A program made the position numbers and the translations under genes. Under the pieces are notes generated by a model. The model saw only the letters and a list, made by a program, of their open reading frames with translations. It ran no database searches and was not told the DNA's origin. This document shows positions 43,561 through 53,043 of a stretch of 64,000 bases of DNA, piece after piece (position 1 is the first letter of the stretch; each line of letters starts with the position of its first letter). The DNA comes from Streptomyces sp. 130. GTDB taxonomy: Bacteria > Actinomycetota > Actinomycetes > Streptomycetales > Streptomycetaceae. The stretch is taken from positions 124,001 through 188,000 of the forward strand of contig NZ_VJNO01000012.1 in the NCBI RefSeq assembly GCF_007096885.1, in the 5' to 3' direction.

Positions 43561-44103
43561 ATGACCGAGATCGTCCCGGTGTCCGGCCCCGAGCTGGTCA
43601 CCTACGCCGATGAGCTGGCCGCCCTGCTGGTGGAGACCGTCGAGGAAGGCTCGTCCGTGGGGTTCCTGGCGCCCCTGGACCGGGACACCGCCGCCGAGTG
43701 GTGGCGCGCCCGGGCCTCGGCGGTCGAGGCGGGGCTGCTGCGGGCGTGGATCGCCCGGGACGGGGAACGCGTCGCGGGCACGATCGGTCTGGTCCGGGCG
43801 CCGCTGCCCAACGCCCGCCACCGCGCGGAGGTCACCAAGCTGATGGTCCGCCCCTCGGCGCGCGGGCGCGGGATCGGCCGCGAGCTGCTGGCCGCGGCCG
43901 AGCGCACGGCGGCCGGGGACGGCGTCACGCTCCTGGTCCTGGACACCGAGAGCGGCAGCCCCGCGGAGCGCCTGTACCGCGCGGCGGGGTGGACGGAGTG
44001 CGGTTCGGTCCCGGACTACGCGGCCGGGCCGGACGGCGTCCTCAAGCCGACGACCTTCTACTACAAGGCGGTCGGCCGCGTAGCGGACGCGTCCCTGGGG
44101 TGA
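43561..44103 (+). CDS. GNAT-family N-acetyltransferase
   Basis: A 180-residue acetyl-CoA-dependent transferase. Motif A with the CoA pyrophosphate loop is VRPSARGRGIGRELL (about 98-112) and motif B is SPAERLYRAAGW. The substrate amine is unknown. ATG 43561 follows GGAAGGA; an upstream in-frame ATG at 43543 lacks a site. The glutathione peroxidase gene follows 35 bp downstream and may be co-transcribed. Confidence 0.9.
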   Translation: MTEIVPVSGPELVTYADELAALLVETVEEGSSVGFLAPLDRDTAAEWWRARASAVEAGLLRAWIARDGERVAGTIGLVRAPLPNARHRAEVTKLMVRPSARGRGIGRELLAAAERTAAGDGVTLLVLDTESGSPAERLYRAAGWTECGSVPDYAAGPDGVLKPTTFYYKAVGRVADASLG

Positions 44104-44138
44104 GAATGGGCCGGGAAGACACCGATGAGGAGACATCC

Positions 44139-44627
44139 ATGACGCTGTACGACATCCCGCTGCGCACCCTCGACGACCGGCCGACGTCGCTGGGCGACTA
44201 CCGCGGCCGGGCCGTGCTGCTGGTGAACGTGGCGTCGAAGTGCGGGCTGACCCCGCAGTACGCCGGTCTGGAGCGGCTGCAGAAGGAGTACGGGGACCGC
44301 GGATTCACCGTGCTCGGCGTGCCGTGCAACCAGTTCGGCGGCCAGGAGCCCGGGACCGCCGAGGAGATCGAGACGTTCTGCTCGACCACGTACGGGGTGA
44401 GCTTCCCGCTGCTGGAGAAGACCGAGGTGAACGGCGCGAACCGGCACCCGCTGTACGCGGAGCTGACCCGGCTCGCGGACGCCGAGGGCGAGGCCGGGGA
44501 CGTCCAGTGGAACTTCGAGAAGTTCCTGATCTCACCGGCGGGCGAGCCGGTCGCCCGTATCCGCCCCCGCACGGAGCCGGACGCGCCCGAGCTGGTGGCG
44601 GCGATCGAGGCGCAGCTGCCGGCGTAG
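44139..44627 (+). CDS. Glutathione peroxidase-family thiol peroxidase
   Basis: A 162-residue peroxidase. The peroxidatic residue is Cys in ASKCGLTPQY (near 36), with Gln in NQFGGQEPG and Trp/Asn in VQWNFEKFL completing the tetrad. Lacking selenocysteine and the animal dimer loop, such enzymes usually use thioredoxin to reduce lipid or hydrogen peroxides. GAGGAGA precedes ATG 44139; an in-frame ATG at 44106 would add 11 residues without a better site. Confidence 0.92.
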   Translation: MTLYDIPLRTLDDRPTSLGDYRGRAVLLVNVASKCGLTPQYAGLERLQKEYGDRGFTVLGVPCNQFGGQEPGTAEEIETFCSTTYGVSFPLLEKTEVNGANRHPLYAELTRLADAEGEAGDVQWNFEKFLISPAGEPVARIRPRTEPDAPELVAAIEAQLPA

Positions 44628-44634
44628 CACGGGA

Positions 44635-45033
44635 TCAGGCGCGGCTGAGCAGCACGGAGCCCTTGGGGTAGGTGGCATCGCCGCCCACGTTCGCGACCTG
44701 GACGAGGACGGGGGTGCCCTCCTTGATGTTGCCGGTCTTCCACGGGGTGCAGTACGGCGAGGTGTGGCCGCGGGTGGTGGCCGTGCGGTCCCAGGTGCCG
44801 TCCCGGCCGATGTCCAGCTTCACCTCGATGCTCCAGCCGTCGGCGACGGTGTCGCAGGCGCGGATCGAGTCGCCGGGGGCGGCGCCGTACGGGTCCGCGT
44901 TCCACATCCCGTGGCCGCCGAAGACGGCCTCGACCGTCCGGGGCTCGGCGGACGCCGTCGCCTGCACGGTGACCACGAGCCCGAAGGCCGCCGCCGCGGT
45001 CACCGCGATCCGTCCCGCACCGGCTCCCGCCAT
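44635..45033 (-). CDS. Small secreted protein, function unknown
   Basis: A 132-residue exported protein. The signal peptide (about 1-30) ends TASA-EP. The mature part has a beta-rich look with two cysteines (RACDTV and PYCTPW) that could pair, and acidic/aromatic motifs HGMWNADPYG and YPKGSVLLSRA. GGTGGAGGGAG precedes ATG 45033. It converges on the peroxidase gene with 7 bp between. I do not recognise the family. Confidence 0.82.
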   Translation of the reverse strand: MAGAGAGRIAVTAAAAFGLVVTVQATASAEPRTVEAVFGGHGMWNADPYGAAPGDSIRACDTVADGWSIEVKLDIGRDGTWDRTATTRGHTSPYCTPWKTGNIKEGTPVLVQVANVGGDATYPKGSVLLSRA

Positions 45034-45116
45034 GCCCTGCTCCCTCCACCACCCGGTCACGATCTCCCGAAAATCTACAGGTACATGGCAGGTGCACACC
45101 ATCGCGTGTGCTCCAC

Positions 45117-45167
45117 GTCCACGGCCCCCGTCCCCCGGAACGTGCCGGTGGGACGGGGGCCGTGGAC
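45117..45167. terminator. 18-bp perfect hairpin downstream of acyl-CoA dehydrogenase
   Basis: Left arm 45117-45134 and right arm 45150-45167 are perfectly complementary over 18 bp around a 15-nt loop that itself pairs (CCGG/CCGG). It follows the leftward dehydrogenase stop at 45189, between that gene and the start of the small secreted protein gene. Confidence 0.8.
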
Positions 45168-45188
45168 GCAGGACGGCTCGCGACGCCG

Positions 45189-46415
<1,227 letters not shown>

Positions 46416-46450
46416 GTTCCCCTCCACGTACTGCCGTCGAAACGCTCGTT

Positions 46451-46483
46451 ACTTGCGGTAACAACAGTCTGTTACCGGCAAGT
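46451..46483. promoter_or_regulatory. TetR operator (inverted repeat)
   Basis: A 33-bp imperfect palindrome with arms ACTTGC-GGTAACA and TGTTACCGGCAAGT around ACAGTC lies between the divergent acyl-CoA dehydrogenase and TetR genes, 36 bp from the dehydrogenase start. It is the likely binding site of that TetR. Confidence 0.75.
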
Positions 46484-46585
46484 AGCCTCTGTCAACCGCA
46501 TGAGACGCCATCCGCGCCCCGCCGGACAGGGTGTTACGTTGCGCAGGCACGACGGACAGGCACGGTCAGGGGTGGGAGAGACGAC

Positions 46586-47236
46586 ATGGAGACCACACGA
46601 CAGGCCGAGCGCCGGCGGCCCACGGCCGAGCGCCGCCGCCGCGAGCTGCTCGAAGCCGCCGACCGCGTGGTGCTCAGGGACGGCCCCGGGGCCTCGATGA
46701 ACGCCATCGCGGCGGAGGCGGGCATCACGAAGCCGATCCTCTACCGGCATTTCGGCGACAAGGGCGGGCTCTACCGGGCCCTCGCCAAGCGGCACACCGA
46801 CGCGCTGCTGAGCGCCCTGCGCGCCGCGCTCGACGCCCCCGCGGAGCGGCGCGCCCGGGTCGAGTCGACGCTCGACACCTACCTCGCGGCGATCGAGGCC
46901 CGCCCGCAGGTCTACCGCTTCCTGATGCACCCGTCCGACGACTCGGCCCCCTCCCCCGAGCAGGGCTTCGACGTGGGCCGGCACTCCGCACCGCTGCTGC
47001 GCCGCCTGGGCGAGGAGCTGGCCACGGTGATCGCGGAGCGGGTGGACCTCGGCCCGGACGGCGAGGCGATGGCCCGGATCTGGGGCCACGGCATCGTCGG
47101 CATGATGCACGCGGCCGGTGACTGGTGGCTGGGCGAACGCCCCTGCTCGCGCGAGCAGCTGGTCCGGAGCCTCGCCGACCTGCTCTGGGGCAGGCTGGCC
47201 GAGGCGGGCGACCGGGAGGACGGGCCGGGCTTCTGA
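46586..47236 (+). CDS. TetR-family regulator
   Basis: A 216-residue repressor. The HTH is at about 20-65 (RRRELLEAADRVVLRDG, then IAAEAGITKPILYRHFGDK). The C-terminal ligand domain has YRFLMHPSDD and a TetR_C-type WGHGIVGMMHAAGDWWL. GTGGGAGAG precedes the ATG. It is divergent from the acyl-CoA dehydrogenase with an inverted repeat between, so it likely senses an acyl-CoA and controls fatty-acid catabolism. Its last codons and stop lie in a 56-bp tandem repeat. Confidence 0.93.
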   Translation: METTRQAERRRPTAERRRRELLEAADRVVLRDGPGASMNAIAAEAGITKPILYRHFGDKGGLYRALAKRHTDALLSALRAALDAPAERRARVESTLDTYLAAIEARPQVYRFLMHPSDDSAPSPEQGFDVGRHSAPLLRRLGEELATVIAERVDLGPDGEAMARIWGHGIVGMMHAAGDWWLGERPCSREQLVRSLADLLWGRLAEAGDREDGPGF

Positions 47237-47329
47237 CGGGCCGCCGGCCGGCTCAGCCGGTACGCGCCCACGGGGACGGGCCGGGCTTCTGACGGGCCGC
47301 CGGCCGGCTCAGCCGGTACGCGCCCACGG
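47218..47329. repeat. Exact 56-bp tandem repeat at convergent gene ends
   Basis: Bases 47218-47273 and 47274-47329 are identical and adjacent. Each copy contains the TetR tail with its TGA and the deformylase tail with its stop on the other strand, plus a CCGGC-TCA-GCCGG hairpin that may be a terminator. The real stops are in the outer copies, leaving ghost gene ends inside. Confidence 0.95.
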
Positions 47330-47863
47330 CGCCCGGCGGGCCGCGCGCAGCACCCGGGCCCGGCGCAGCCCGGTCAGCCGGTCGGTGTAGACCCGGCCCT
47401 CCAGGTGGTCGCACTCGTGCTGGAGGCAGCGGGCGAAGAAACCGGTGCCGTCGATCCGGACCGGCTCGCCCGTCATGGTGACGCCCTCGACCACCGCGTG
47501 GTCGAAGCGCGGGGTGCCGGCCTCCAGGCCGGGGAGCGAGAGGCAGCCCTCCGAGCCGCGCACCGTGACCCCGTCCGCCTCCACGAGAACCGGGTTCACC
47601 ACGTGCCCGAGGTGGCGCACGTCCTCGTCGTCGGGGCAGTCGAAGACGAACACCCGTGACGGCACACCGATCTGGTTGGCGGCGAGCCCGACGCCGCGGG
47701 CCTCGTACATCGTGGCGAACATGTCCTCGACGAGCCGGGCGAGCGGGGGGCCGAACTCCGTGACCGGTTCGCAGGCCGCGTGCAGGACCGGGTCGCCGAG
47801 CAGGCTCATGGTGCGGACGATTCCGGAGCTGCCGGGGATCGGGCGGTTGCGCATGGCGGTCAT
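47309..47863 (-). CDS. def: Peptide deformylase
   Basis: A 184-residue metallo-hydrolase that removes the formyl group from new proteins. Motif 1 is GVGLAANQIGV, motif 2 EGCLSLP with the metal Cys, and motif 3 QHECDHLEG with the HExxH metal site. Arg-rich C-terminus (RRARVLRAARRAPW). ATG 47863 is preceded by GGAAC; ATG 47854 is three codons later. Streptomyces carry several def paralogues; this one stands alone, away from fmt. Confidence 0.93.
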   Translation of the reverse strand: MTAMRNRPIPGSSGIVRTMSLLGDPVLHAACEPVTEFGPPLARLVEDMFATMYEARGVGLAANQIGVPSRVFVFDCPDDEDVRHLGHVVNPVLVEADGVTVRGSEGCLSLPGLEAGTPRFDHAVVEGVTMTGEPVRIDGTGFFARCLQHECDHLEGRVYTDRLTGLRRARVLRAARRAPWARTG

Positions 47864-47979
47864 CGTACGTTCCGCGCGGCGCGCCCCACGGCGCGCGCCC
47901 ACCCTCGTCAACCCCGGCGCTCAGGTCACCCGTTCCAGCACGCGTTCACATACGCGATCACTGAACCCATGCATGACCA

Positions 47980-48023
47980 TTGACGCGTCCATGGCATCAC
48001 TCTACGGTCGACGGAAAGCGCTT
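47980..48023 (+). promoter_or_regulatory. PL9 promoter with LacI-type operator
   Basis: A good sigma-70-like promoter has -35 TTGACG (47980-47985) and -10 TACGGT (48003-48008) with 17 bp between. The palindrome AAGCGCTT (48016-48023), within GGAAAGCGCTTGC, lies at the expected start of transcription, a typical LacI-family repressor position. The sugar sensed is unknown. Confidence 0.7.
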
Positions 48024-48076
48024 GCACACCGTCGGGCGGCAGCGCCGCCCGGCCCACTCCCCCCACTGGAGTAGAA

Positions 48077-49270
48077 ATGCAGCTCAAGCCTGTTCTCGCA
48101 TGTGCCGGCCTGCTCGCCGGCTCGCTCGCCGTCCTGGGCACCACCGCACAAGCCTCCCCCACTGAGGAAAACGCTTCCCCGGCGGCCGCCGCGCTCTACG
48201 TGGCGCCGGACGGGAGCGCCGCCGCCGCCGGCACCGAGTCGGACCCCACCACGCTCGCCTCGGCGATCAGCCGGGTGAACGCCGGCGGCACGATCTATCT
48301 GCGCGGCGGCACGTACCACTACGGGCAGACGGTCACCATCCCGCCGGGCAACGACGGCACACCGGGCGCCCGCACCACCATGGCCGCCTACCCGGGCGAG
48401 CGGCCGGTGCTGAACTTCTCGGAGATGAGCGAGGACCCGGCCAACCGCGGACTCGCGGTGAACGGCGACTACTGGCACATCGACGGCCTCACCGTCGAGC
48501 ACGCCGGCGACAACGGCATCTTCGTCGGCGGCAGCGACAACGTCATCGAGCACGCCGTGACCCGCTTCAACCACGACTCGGGGCTCCAGATCTCCCGGAT
48601 CTCCTCCGACACCCCCGACGACGAGTGGCCGGCGCGCAACCTCGTCCTCAGCTCCGAGTCCCACGACAACGCGGACTCCGACGGCGAGGACGCGGACGGG
48701 TTCGCCGCCAAGCTCACCGCGGGCCCCGGCAACGTCTTCCGCTACACCGTCTCGCACAACAACATCGACGACGGCTGGGACCTCTACACCAAGACGGAGA
48801 CCGGCCCCATCGGCCCGGTGACCATCGAGGACTCCCTCAGCTACGACAACGGCACCCTGTCCGACGGCACCGTGAACGAGGACGGCGACCGCAACGGCTT
48901 CAAGCTCGGCGGCGACGGGATCGAGGTCGACCACGTCGTGCGGCGCAACATCGCCTACAACAACGGCCACCACGGCTTCACGTACAACAGCAACCCCGGC
49001 TCGATGACCGTGTCCGACAACGTCGGCATCGACAACGAGGAGCGCAACTTCTCCTTCGACAAGGGCACTTCGGTGTTCCGGGACAACACCTCCTGCCGCG
49101 GCGGTGACGGCTCCAACGACAAGACCGTCGGCGACGCGGACGGCTCCAACCAGTTCTGGACCGGCTCGAACGGCTCCCGGTGCTCCGCGTACGACGGGGC
49201 CATGGACTGGTCGTTCGCCTCCGACGGCCGCCTGGTCGTGTCCTTCGGCGGGACCGTGGTCACCCCCTGA
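48077..49270 (+). CDS. Secreted polysaccharide lyase, PL9-type beta-helix
   Basis: A 397-residue exported enzyme. A signal peptide (about 1-27, ending TAQA-SP) precedes a right-handed parallel beta-helix. The stretch DADGFAAKLTAGPGNVF, then NNIDDGWDLYTK, is the PL9 pectate-lyase active site, where calcium-binding Asp residues and the catalytic Lys lie. It likely cleaves pectate or a rhamnogalacturonan by beta-elimination. TGGAGTAG precedes the ATG. A LacI-type site lies in the promoter. A 20-bp hairpin follows 5 bp after the stop. Confidence 0.88.
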   Translation: MQLKPVLACAGLLAGSLAVLGTTAQASPTEENASPAAAALYVAPDGSAAAAGTESDPTTLASAISRVNAGGTIYLRGGTYHYGQTVTIPPGNDGTPGARTTMAAYPGERPVLNFSEMSEDPANRGLAVNGDYWHIDGLTVEHAGDNGIFVGGSDNVIEHAVTRFNHDSGLQISRISSDTPDDEWPARNLVLSSESHDNADSDGEDADGFAAKLTAGPGNVFRYTVSHNNIDDGWDLYTKTETGPIGPVTIEDSLSYDNGTLSDGTVNEDGDRNGFKLGGDGIEVDHVVRRNIAYNNGHHGFTYNSNPGSMTVSDNVGIDNEERNFSFDKGTSVFRDNTSCRGGDGSNDKTVGDADGSNQFWTGSNGSRCSAYDGAMDWSFASDGRLVVSFGGTVVTP

Positions 49271-49275
49271 GACGC

Positions 49276-49320
49276 GACGACGGCGGTGCCGGGGCGGGCG
49301 GCCCCGGCACCGCCGTCGTC
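49276..49320. terminator. Bidirectional 20-bp perfect hairpin
   Basis: Arms 49276-49295 and 49301-49320 are fully complementary with loop GGGCG. It fills the gap between the convergent PL9 and AlaRS-like genes and abuts the latter's stop. Confidence 0.92.
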
Positions 49321-50487
49321 TCACTCCTCGCGCAGGGCCGTGACCAGGTCGCGGGGCAGCCCGTGGGTGTCGTGGAGGTAGTGCAGGTCCTCCTCCGTCA
49401 GGGGCCCGCGGAACCGGGGCCGGGCCAGCACCCGCCTTCCGCGTTCCAGGAGCCGGCCGAACCGGCGCTCCTCGTCGGCCAGCACGCGCAGCACCTCGCC
49501 GGGGTCCACGTCCTGCCGGAAGTGCTCCAGGGTGTGCCGGACCGGCTCGGGCGGCAGATCGGCGAGCGTGCGCGAGGGGTCGCGCTGCCGGAGCACGGTC
49601 AGGGCCCGCCGCAGCAGGCGGCGCAGCACGTAACCGCGCCCGGTGGCGGCCGGGCGGACCCCGTCGCCGACGACGACGACGGCGGAGCGCAGGTGGTCGC
49701 AGACCAGCCGCAGCGAGGGCTCGTCCAGCGGCCACAGGGCCGGTACGAGCCGGCGCCAGGGTTCGAAGACATCGCACTCGAACACCGAGCGCCGCCCCTG
49801 GAGCAACGAGGCGAGGCGTTCCAGACCGAGCCCGGTGTCGACATTGCGCCGCGGCAGCGGCACCAGTGAGCCGTCGTCGAGCCTGCGGTGGCTCATCGTG
49901 ACGTGGTTCCACACCTCCACCCAGCGGTCGTCCCCCGTGGGCGTGGACACGGGCGGCCCCTCGCCGCTCCACAGGAAGATCTCCGAGTCGGGGCCGCACG
50001 GCCCGGTCGGCCCGTTGGACCACCAGTTGTCCTCGACCGTCGGCTCCACGGGGACGCCCAGTCGCTGCCACACCCGCAGCGAGGCGGTGTCGCACCCGGT
50101 GCGCTCGTCCCCGGCGTACACCGTGGCGTGCAGCCGGCCGGGGTCGATCCCCAGACCCTCGGTGAGCAGCCCGTATCCCCATTCCAGGCTCCGCGGGCCC
50201 TCGTAGTCCCCCAGCGACCAGCTGCCGAGCATCTCGAAGACGGTGAGGTGGGTGGCGTCGCCGACCTCGTCCAGGTCGGTGGTGCGCAGGCACCGCTGCC
50301 GGTTGACGAGCCTGCTGCCCAGCGGGTGCGGGCGGCCCTCCAGGTACGGGGTGAGGGGATGCATCCCGGATGTGGTGAAGAGCACGGGGTCGCCGGGCGG
50401 CGGCAGCAGGGTGGAGCCGGTGACGCGGCGGTGGCCGCGCTCCTCGAAGTACTCCAGGAAGATACGGGCGAGCTGGTCGGTGTCCAC
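49321..50487 (-). CDS. Stand-alone alanyl-tRNA synthetase catalytic-domain protein
   Basis: A 388-residue class II synthetase core that matches AlaRS from its N-terminus (IFLEYFEERGHRRV, then VLFTTSGMHPLTPYLEG, VFEMLGSWSLGDY, NVDTGLGLERL, GRGYVLRRLLRRAL) to the DTHGLPRDL segment and stops. True AlaRS has about 880 residues with editing and C-Ala domains, absent here. It should form alanyl-adenylate and perhaps charge a tRNA or another acceptor without proofreading. GTG 50487 follows GAAGGAG at 8 bases. A 22-codon ORF rich in Thr and Ala lies upstream on the same strand and may regulate it. It is not the housekeeping gene. Confidence 0.88.
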   Translation of the reverse strand: MDTDQLARIFLEYFEERGHRRVTGSTLLPPPGDPVLFTTSGMHPLTPYLEGRPHPLGSRLVNRQRCLRTTDLDEVGDATHLTVFEMLGSWSLGDYEGPRSLEWGYGLLTEGLGIDPGRLHATVYAGDERTGCDTASLRVWQRLGVPVEPTVEDNWWSNGPTGPCGPDSEIFLWSGEGPPVSTPTGDDRWVEVWNHVTMSHRRLDDGSLVPLPRRNVDTGLGLERLASLLQGRRSVFECDVFEPWRRLVPALWPLDEPSLRLVCDHLRSAVVVVGDGVRPAATGRGYVLRRLLRRALTVLRQRDPSRTLADLPPEPVRHTLEHFRQDVDPGEVLRVLADEERRFGRLLERGRRVLARPRFRGPLTEEDLHYLHDTHGLPRDLVTALREE

Positions 50488-50610
50488 GGGGACGGCTCCT
50501 TCGCGGTGGCGGGGAGGCGCCGGAGAACGGGACCGTCCGGTCACCCGGCCGGGGAGGAATCACCGCGGCACCACCGGCGGACCGTTTCCGGTCGCCGGGG
50601 GAGGGGAAAG

Positions 50611-50679
50611 TCAGACGGCGGCAACCGGCGAGCTGGTCGCTCGCGCGGTCGCGGTGGTGGTGATGCCGTTGACGTCCAT
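50611..50679 (-). CDS. Probable leaderless 22-residue leader peptide
   Basis: A 23-codon frame starts MDVNGITTTATARATSS and ends PVAAV. Nearly all third positions are G or C. It has five Thr and five Ala codons. A -10 box TACCGT ends six bases before the ATG, with a weak -35 TGCACG 17 bp further up, so the transcript would begin at the ATG, the usual design of actinobacterial leader peptides. It lies 123 bp before the AlaRS-like gene on the same strand, consistent with ribosome-mediated attenuation. It could also be a tiny peptide product acted on by the enzyme. Confidence 0.5.
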   Translation of the reverse strand: MDVNGITTTATARATSSPVAAV

Positions 50680-50874
50680 ACGCCGACGGTAACGCGCCCC
50701 CGGCCGCCCGTGCACCCGGATTCCGTCGCCGGCGGACCCTCGGAGAACGCGACGACCCGCTCACGCGTCCTCCATTCCCAGGGAAGTCCACGTGCCGGAC
50801 GGTGCCGCCGTGCGGTCATAGTGCCGGACATCGATAGGCTGGGCGGCGGACCGATGCAAGGAGGATCTAGGACG

Positions 50875-52113
50875 ATGGCAGGCAACACGGAGCCGTTGTC
50901 GCCGCGGGCCAAGCTGGCCGTGACGGCGGGCAAGGCCGCTGCGGCGGTGTCGCGGGCGGCCGGGCGGGGCAGCGGATCGGTGATCGGCGGCCGGGTGGCG
51001 CTCAAGCTCGACCCCGACCTGCTCGGGCGGCTGGCGCAGCACCTGGACGTGGTCCTCGTCTCGGCGACGAACGGCAAGACGACCACCACCCGGCTGATCG
51101 CCGAGGCGCTGCGCGCCGCGGGCCCCGTCGTGTCGAACGCGCTCGGCGCCAACATGCCCGCGGGCATCACGTCGGCGCTGGCCGGCGGGTCCGACGCGCA
51201 GTACGGCGTGATCGAGGTCGACGAGAAGTACCTCGCCGGGGTGGCCCGCGACACGACGCCCAAGGTGATCGCGCTCCTCAACCTCTCGCGCGACCAGCTG
51301 GACCGGGCCGCGGAGACGCGGATGCTGGCCGAGAAGTGGCGTGAAGGGCTGTCCGGCTCGAAGTCCGTGATCGTCGCCAACGCCGACGACCCGCTGATCG
51401 TCTGGGCGGCCTCCTCCTCCCCCAACGTGGTGTGGGTCGCGGCCGGCCAGGCCTGGAAGGACGACGCCTGGTCCTGCCCGTCCTGCGGCGGGGTCATGCA
51501 GCGCCCCGGCGACGACTGGTTCTGCGGCGAGTGCGGTTTCCGGCGTCCGCCGCCCAGCTGGGTGCTGCACGGCGACTACGTGCTCGACCCGCACGGTTCG
51601 GCGTGGCCGATCCACCTCCAGCTCCCCGGCCGCGCCAACAAGGCCAACGCCACCAGCTCGGCGGCCGTCGCCGCGGTCTTCGGTGTGCCGCCGCAGGTGG
51701 CGCTGGAGCGCATGTACCAGGTGCAGGCCGTCGCCGGCCGGTACGACGTGGTGAGCTTCCTCGGCCGTGAGCTCCGGCTCCTGCTGGCGAAGAACCCGGC
51801 GGGCTGGCTGGAGACGTTCTCGCTGATCGACCCGCCGCCGACCCCGGTGATCCTCTCGGTGAACGCGCGCGGCGCGGACGGCACGGACACCTCGTGGCTG
51901 TGGGACGTCGACTACACCCAGCTCGCGGGCCACCCGATCTTCGTGCTCGGCGACCGCAAGCTGGACCTCGCCGTCCGCCTCGAAGTGGCCGGACTCGACT
52001 TCCGGGTCTGCGAGAACCTGGACGAGGCCGTGCGGCAGGCTCCGCCCGGACGCATCGAGGTCATCGCCAACTACACCGCCTTCCAGGACCTGCGCCGCCG
52101 TGTCGGCAACTGA
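50875..52113 (+). CDS. murT: Lipid II isoglutaminyl synthase subunit MurT
   Basis: A 412-residue Mur-ligase-like subunit that, with GatD, amidates the D-Glu of lipid II to D-isoglutamine. The ATP loop is VSATNGKTTTTR near 60. The central four-cysteine zinc ribbon (CPSCGG and CGECGF) is typical of MurT. The C-terminal DUF1727 domain contains VLSVNARGADGTDTSWLWD, which contacts GatD and the substrate. AAGGAGG precedes ATG 50875; an upstream in-frame ATG at 50854 lies before that site. GatD follows at 34 bp. Confidence 0.96.
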   Translation: MAGNTEPLSPRAKLAVTAGKAAAAVSRAAGRGSGSVIGGRVALKLDPDLLGRLAQHLDVVLVSATNGKTTTTRLIAEALRAAGPVVSNALGANMPAGITSALAGGSDAQYGVIEVDEKYLAGVARDTTPKVIALLNLSRDQLDRAAETRMLAEKWREGLSGSKSVIVANADDPLIVWAASSSPNVVWVAAGQAWKDDAWSCPSCGGVMQRPGDDWFCGECGFRRPPPSWVLHGDYVLDPHGSAWPIHLQLPGRANKANATSSAAVAAVFGVPPQVALERMYQVQAVAGRYDVVSFLGRELRLLLAKNPAGWLETFSLIDPPPTPVILSVNARGADGTDTSWLWDVDYTQLAGHPIFVLGDRKLDLAVRLEVAGLDFRVCENLDEAVRQAPPGRIEVIANYTAFQDLRRRVGN

Positions 52114-52147
52114 CCCCGGCCCCGGGCCCCTCCGGAGAGGACGAAGC

Positions 52148-52876
52148 ATGAGCAACAACAGCCTGCGGCTGGTGTGGGTGTACCCGGACCTGCTGAGCAC
52201 CTACGGCGACCAGGGCAACGCCCTGGTGGTGGAGCGCCGGGCCCGTCAGCGCGGCCTGGACGTGGCGCGCGTGGACGTGCGCAGCGACCAGCCCGTGCCC
52301 ACGTCGGGCGACATCTATCTGATCGGCGGCGGCGAGGACCGGCCGCAGCGGCTCGCGGCGGAGCGGCTGCGCCGCGACGGCGGGCTCGCCCGGGCCGCGT
52401 CCAACGGCGCGATCATCTTCTCGGTCTGCGCCGGCTACCAGATCCTCGGCCACGAGTTCATCAACGACCTCGGTGAGCGCGAGCAGGGTCTCGGTCTGCT
52501 GGACGTGGTCTCGACGCGCGGCGAGGGCGCTCGGTGCGTCGGCGACGTGCTGGCGGACATCGACCCGCAGCTGGGCCTTCCGCCGCTGACCGGGTTCGAG
52601 AACCACCAGGGCGTCACGCACCTCGGACCGACGGCGCGGCCGTTCGCCCGGGTGCGGTTCGGCCGGGGCAACGGCACGGGGGACGGCACCGAGGGCGCGT
52701 ACAACGACACCGTGTTCGGTACGTACATGCACGGTCCGGTGATGGCCCGGAACCCCATGATCGCGGACCTGCTGCTGAAGCTGGCCCTCGATGTGAACGC
52801 GCTCCCGCCGACCGACGACCGGTGGTACGAGGCGCTCCGCGCGGAGCGTGTCGCGGCTGCCACGCAGCCCGCCTGA
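52148..52876 (+). CDS. gatD: Lipid II isoglutaminyl synthase glutaminase subunit GatD
   Basis: A 242-residue class I glutamine amidotransferase-like (CobB/CobQ-type) subunit that makes ammonia for MurT. The nucleophile Cys is in SVCAGYQILG near 98, with the catalytic His in YMHGPV near 195, and GGGEDRPQRL is the family motif. GGAGAGGA precedes ATG 52148. It is in an operon with murT, the usual pairing in Gram-positive bacteria that amidate peptidoglycan. Confidence 0.96.
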   Translation: MSNNSLRLVWVYPDLLSTYGDQGNALVVERRARQRGLDVARVDVRSDQPVPTSGDIYLIGGGEDRPQRLAAERLRRDGGLARAASNGAIIFSVCAGYQILGHEFINDLGEREQGLGLLDVVSTRGEGARCVGDVLADIDPQLGLPPLTGFENHQGVTHLGPTARPFARVRFGRGNGTGDGTEGAYNDTVFGTYMHGPVMARNPMIADLLLKLALDVNALPPTDDRWYEALRAERVAAATQPA

Positions 52877-53043
52877 CCAGGCATTTCACTGGTTGTCCAA
52901 TGAGTGGCGCAGGGCTCGGATGAGCGGCGTCCAGCAGGCGGACGCCCGGTTCGGTCCCGCCACCCTGCGCCGGTAGGGTGGCGGGGATCCAGCCGGACGA
53001 CGTGGTCCGGTCGTCGGCCCACGTTGCAAAGGTTTCCCGGGCA

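Noticed and set aside
49321..50487. Housekeeping alaS truncated by a frameshift
   Set aside because: The next sequence is a perfect terminator hairpin and a convergent gene, with no trace of editing or C-Ala domains.
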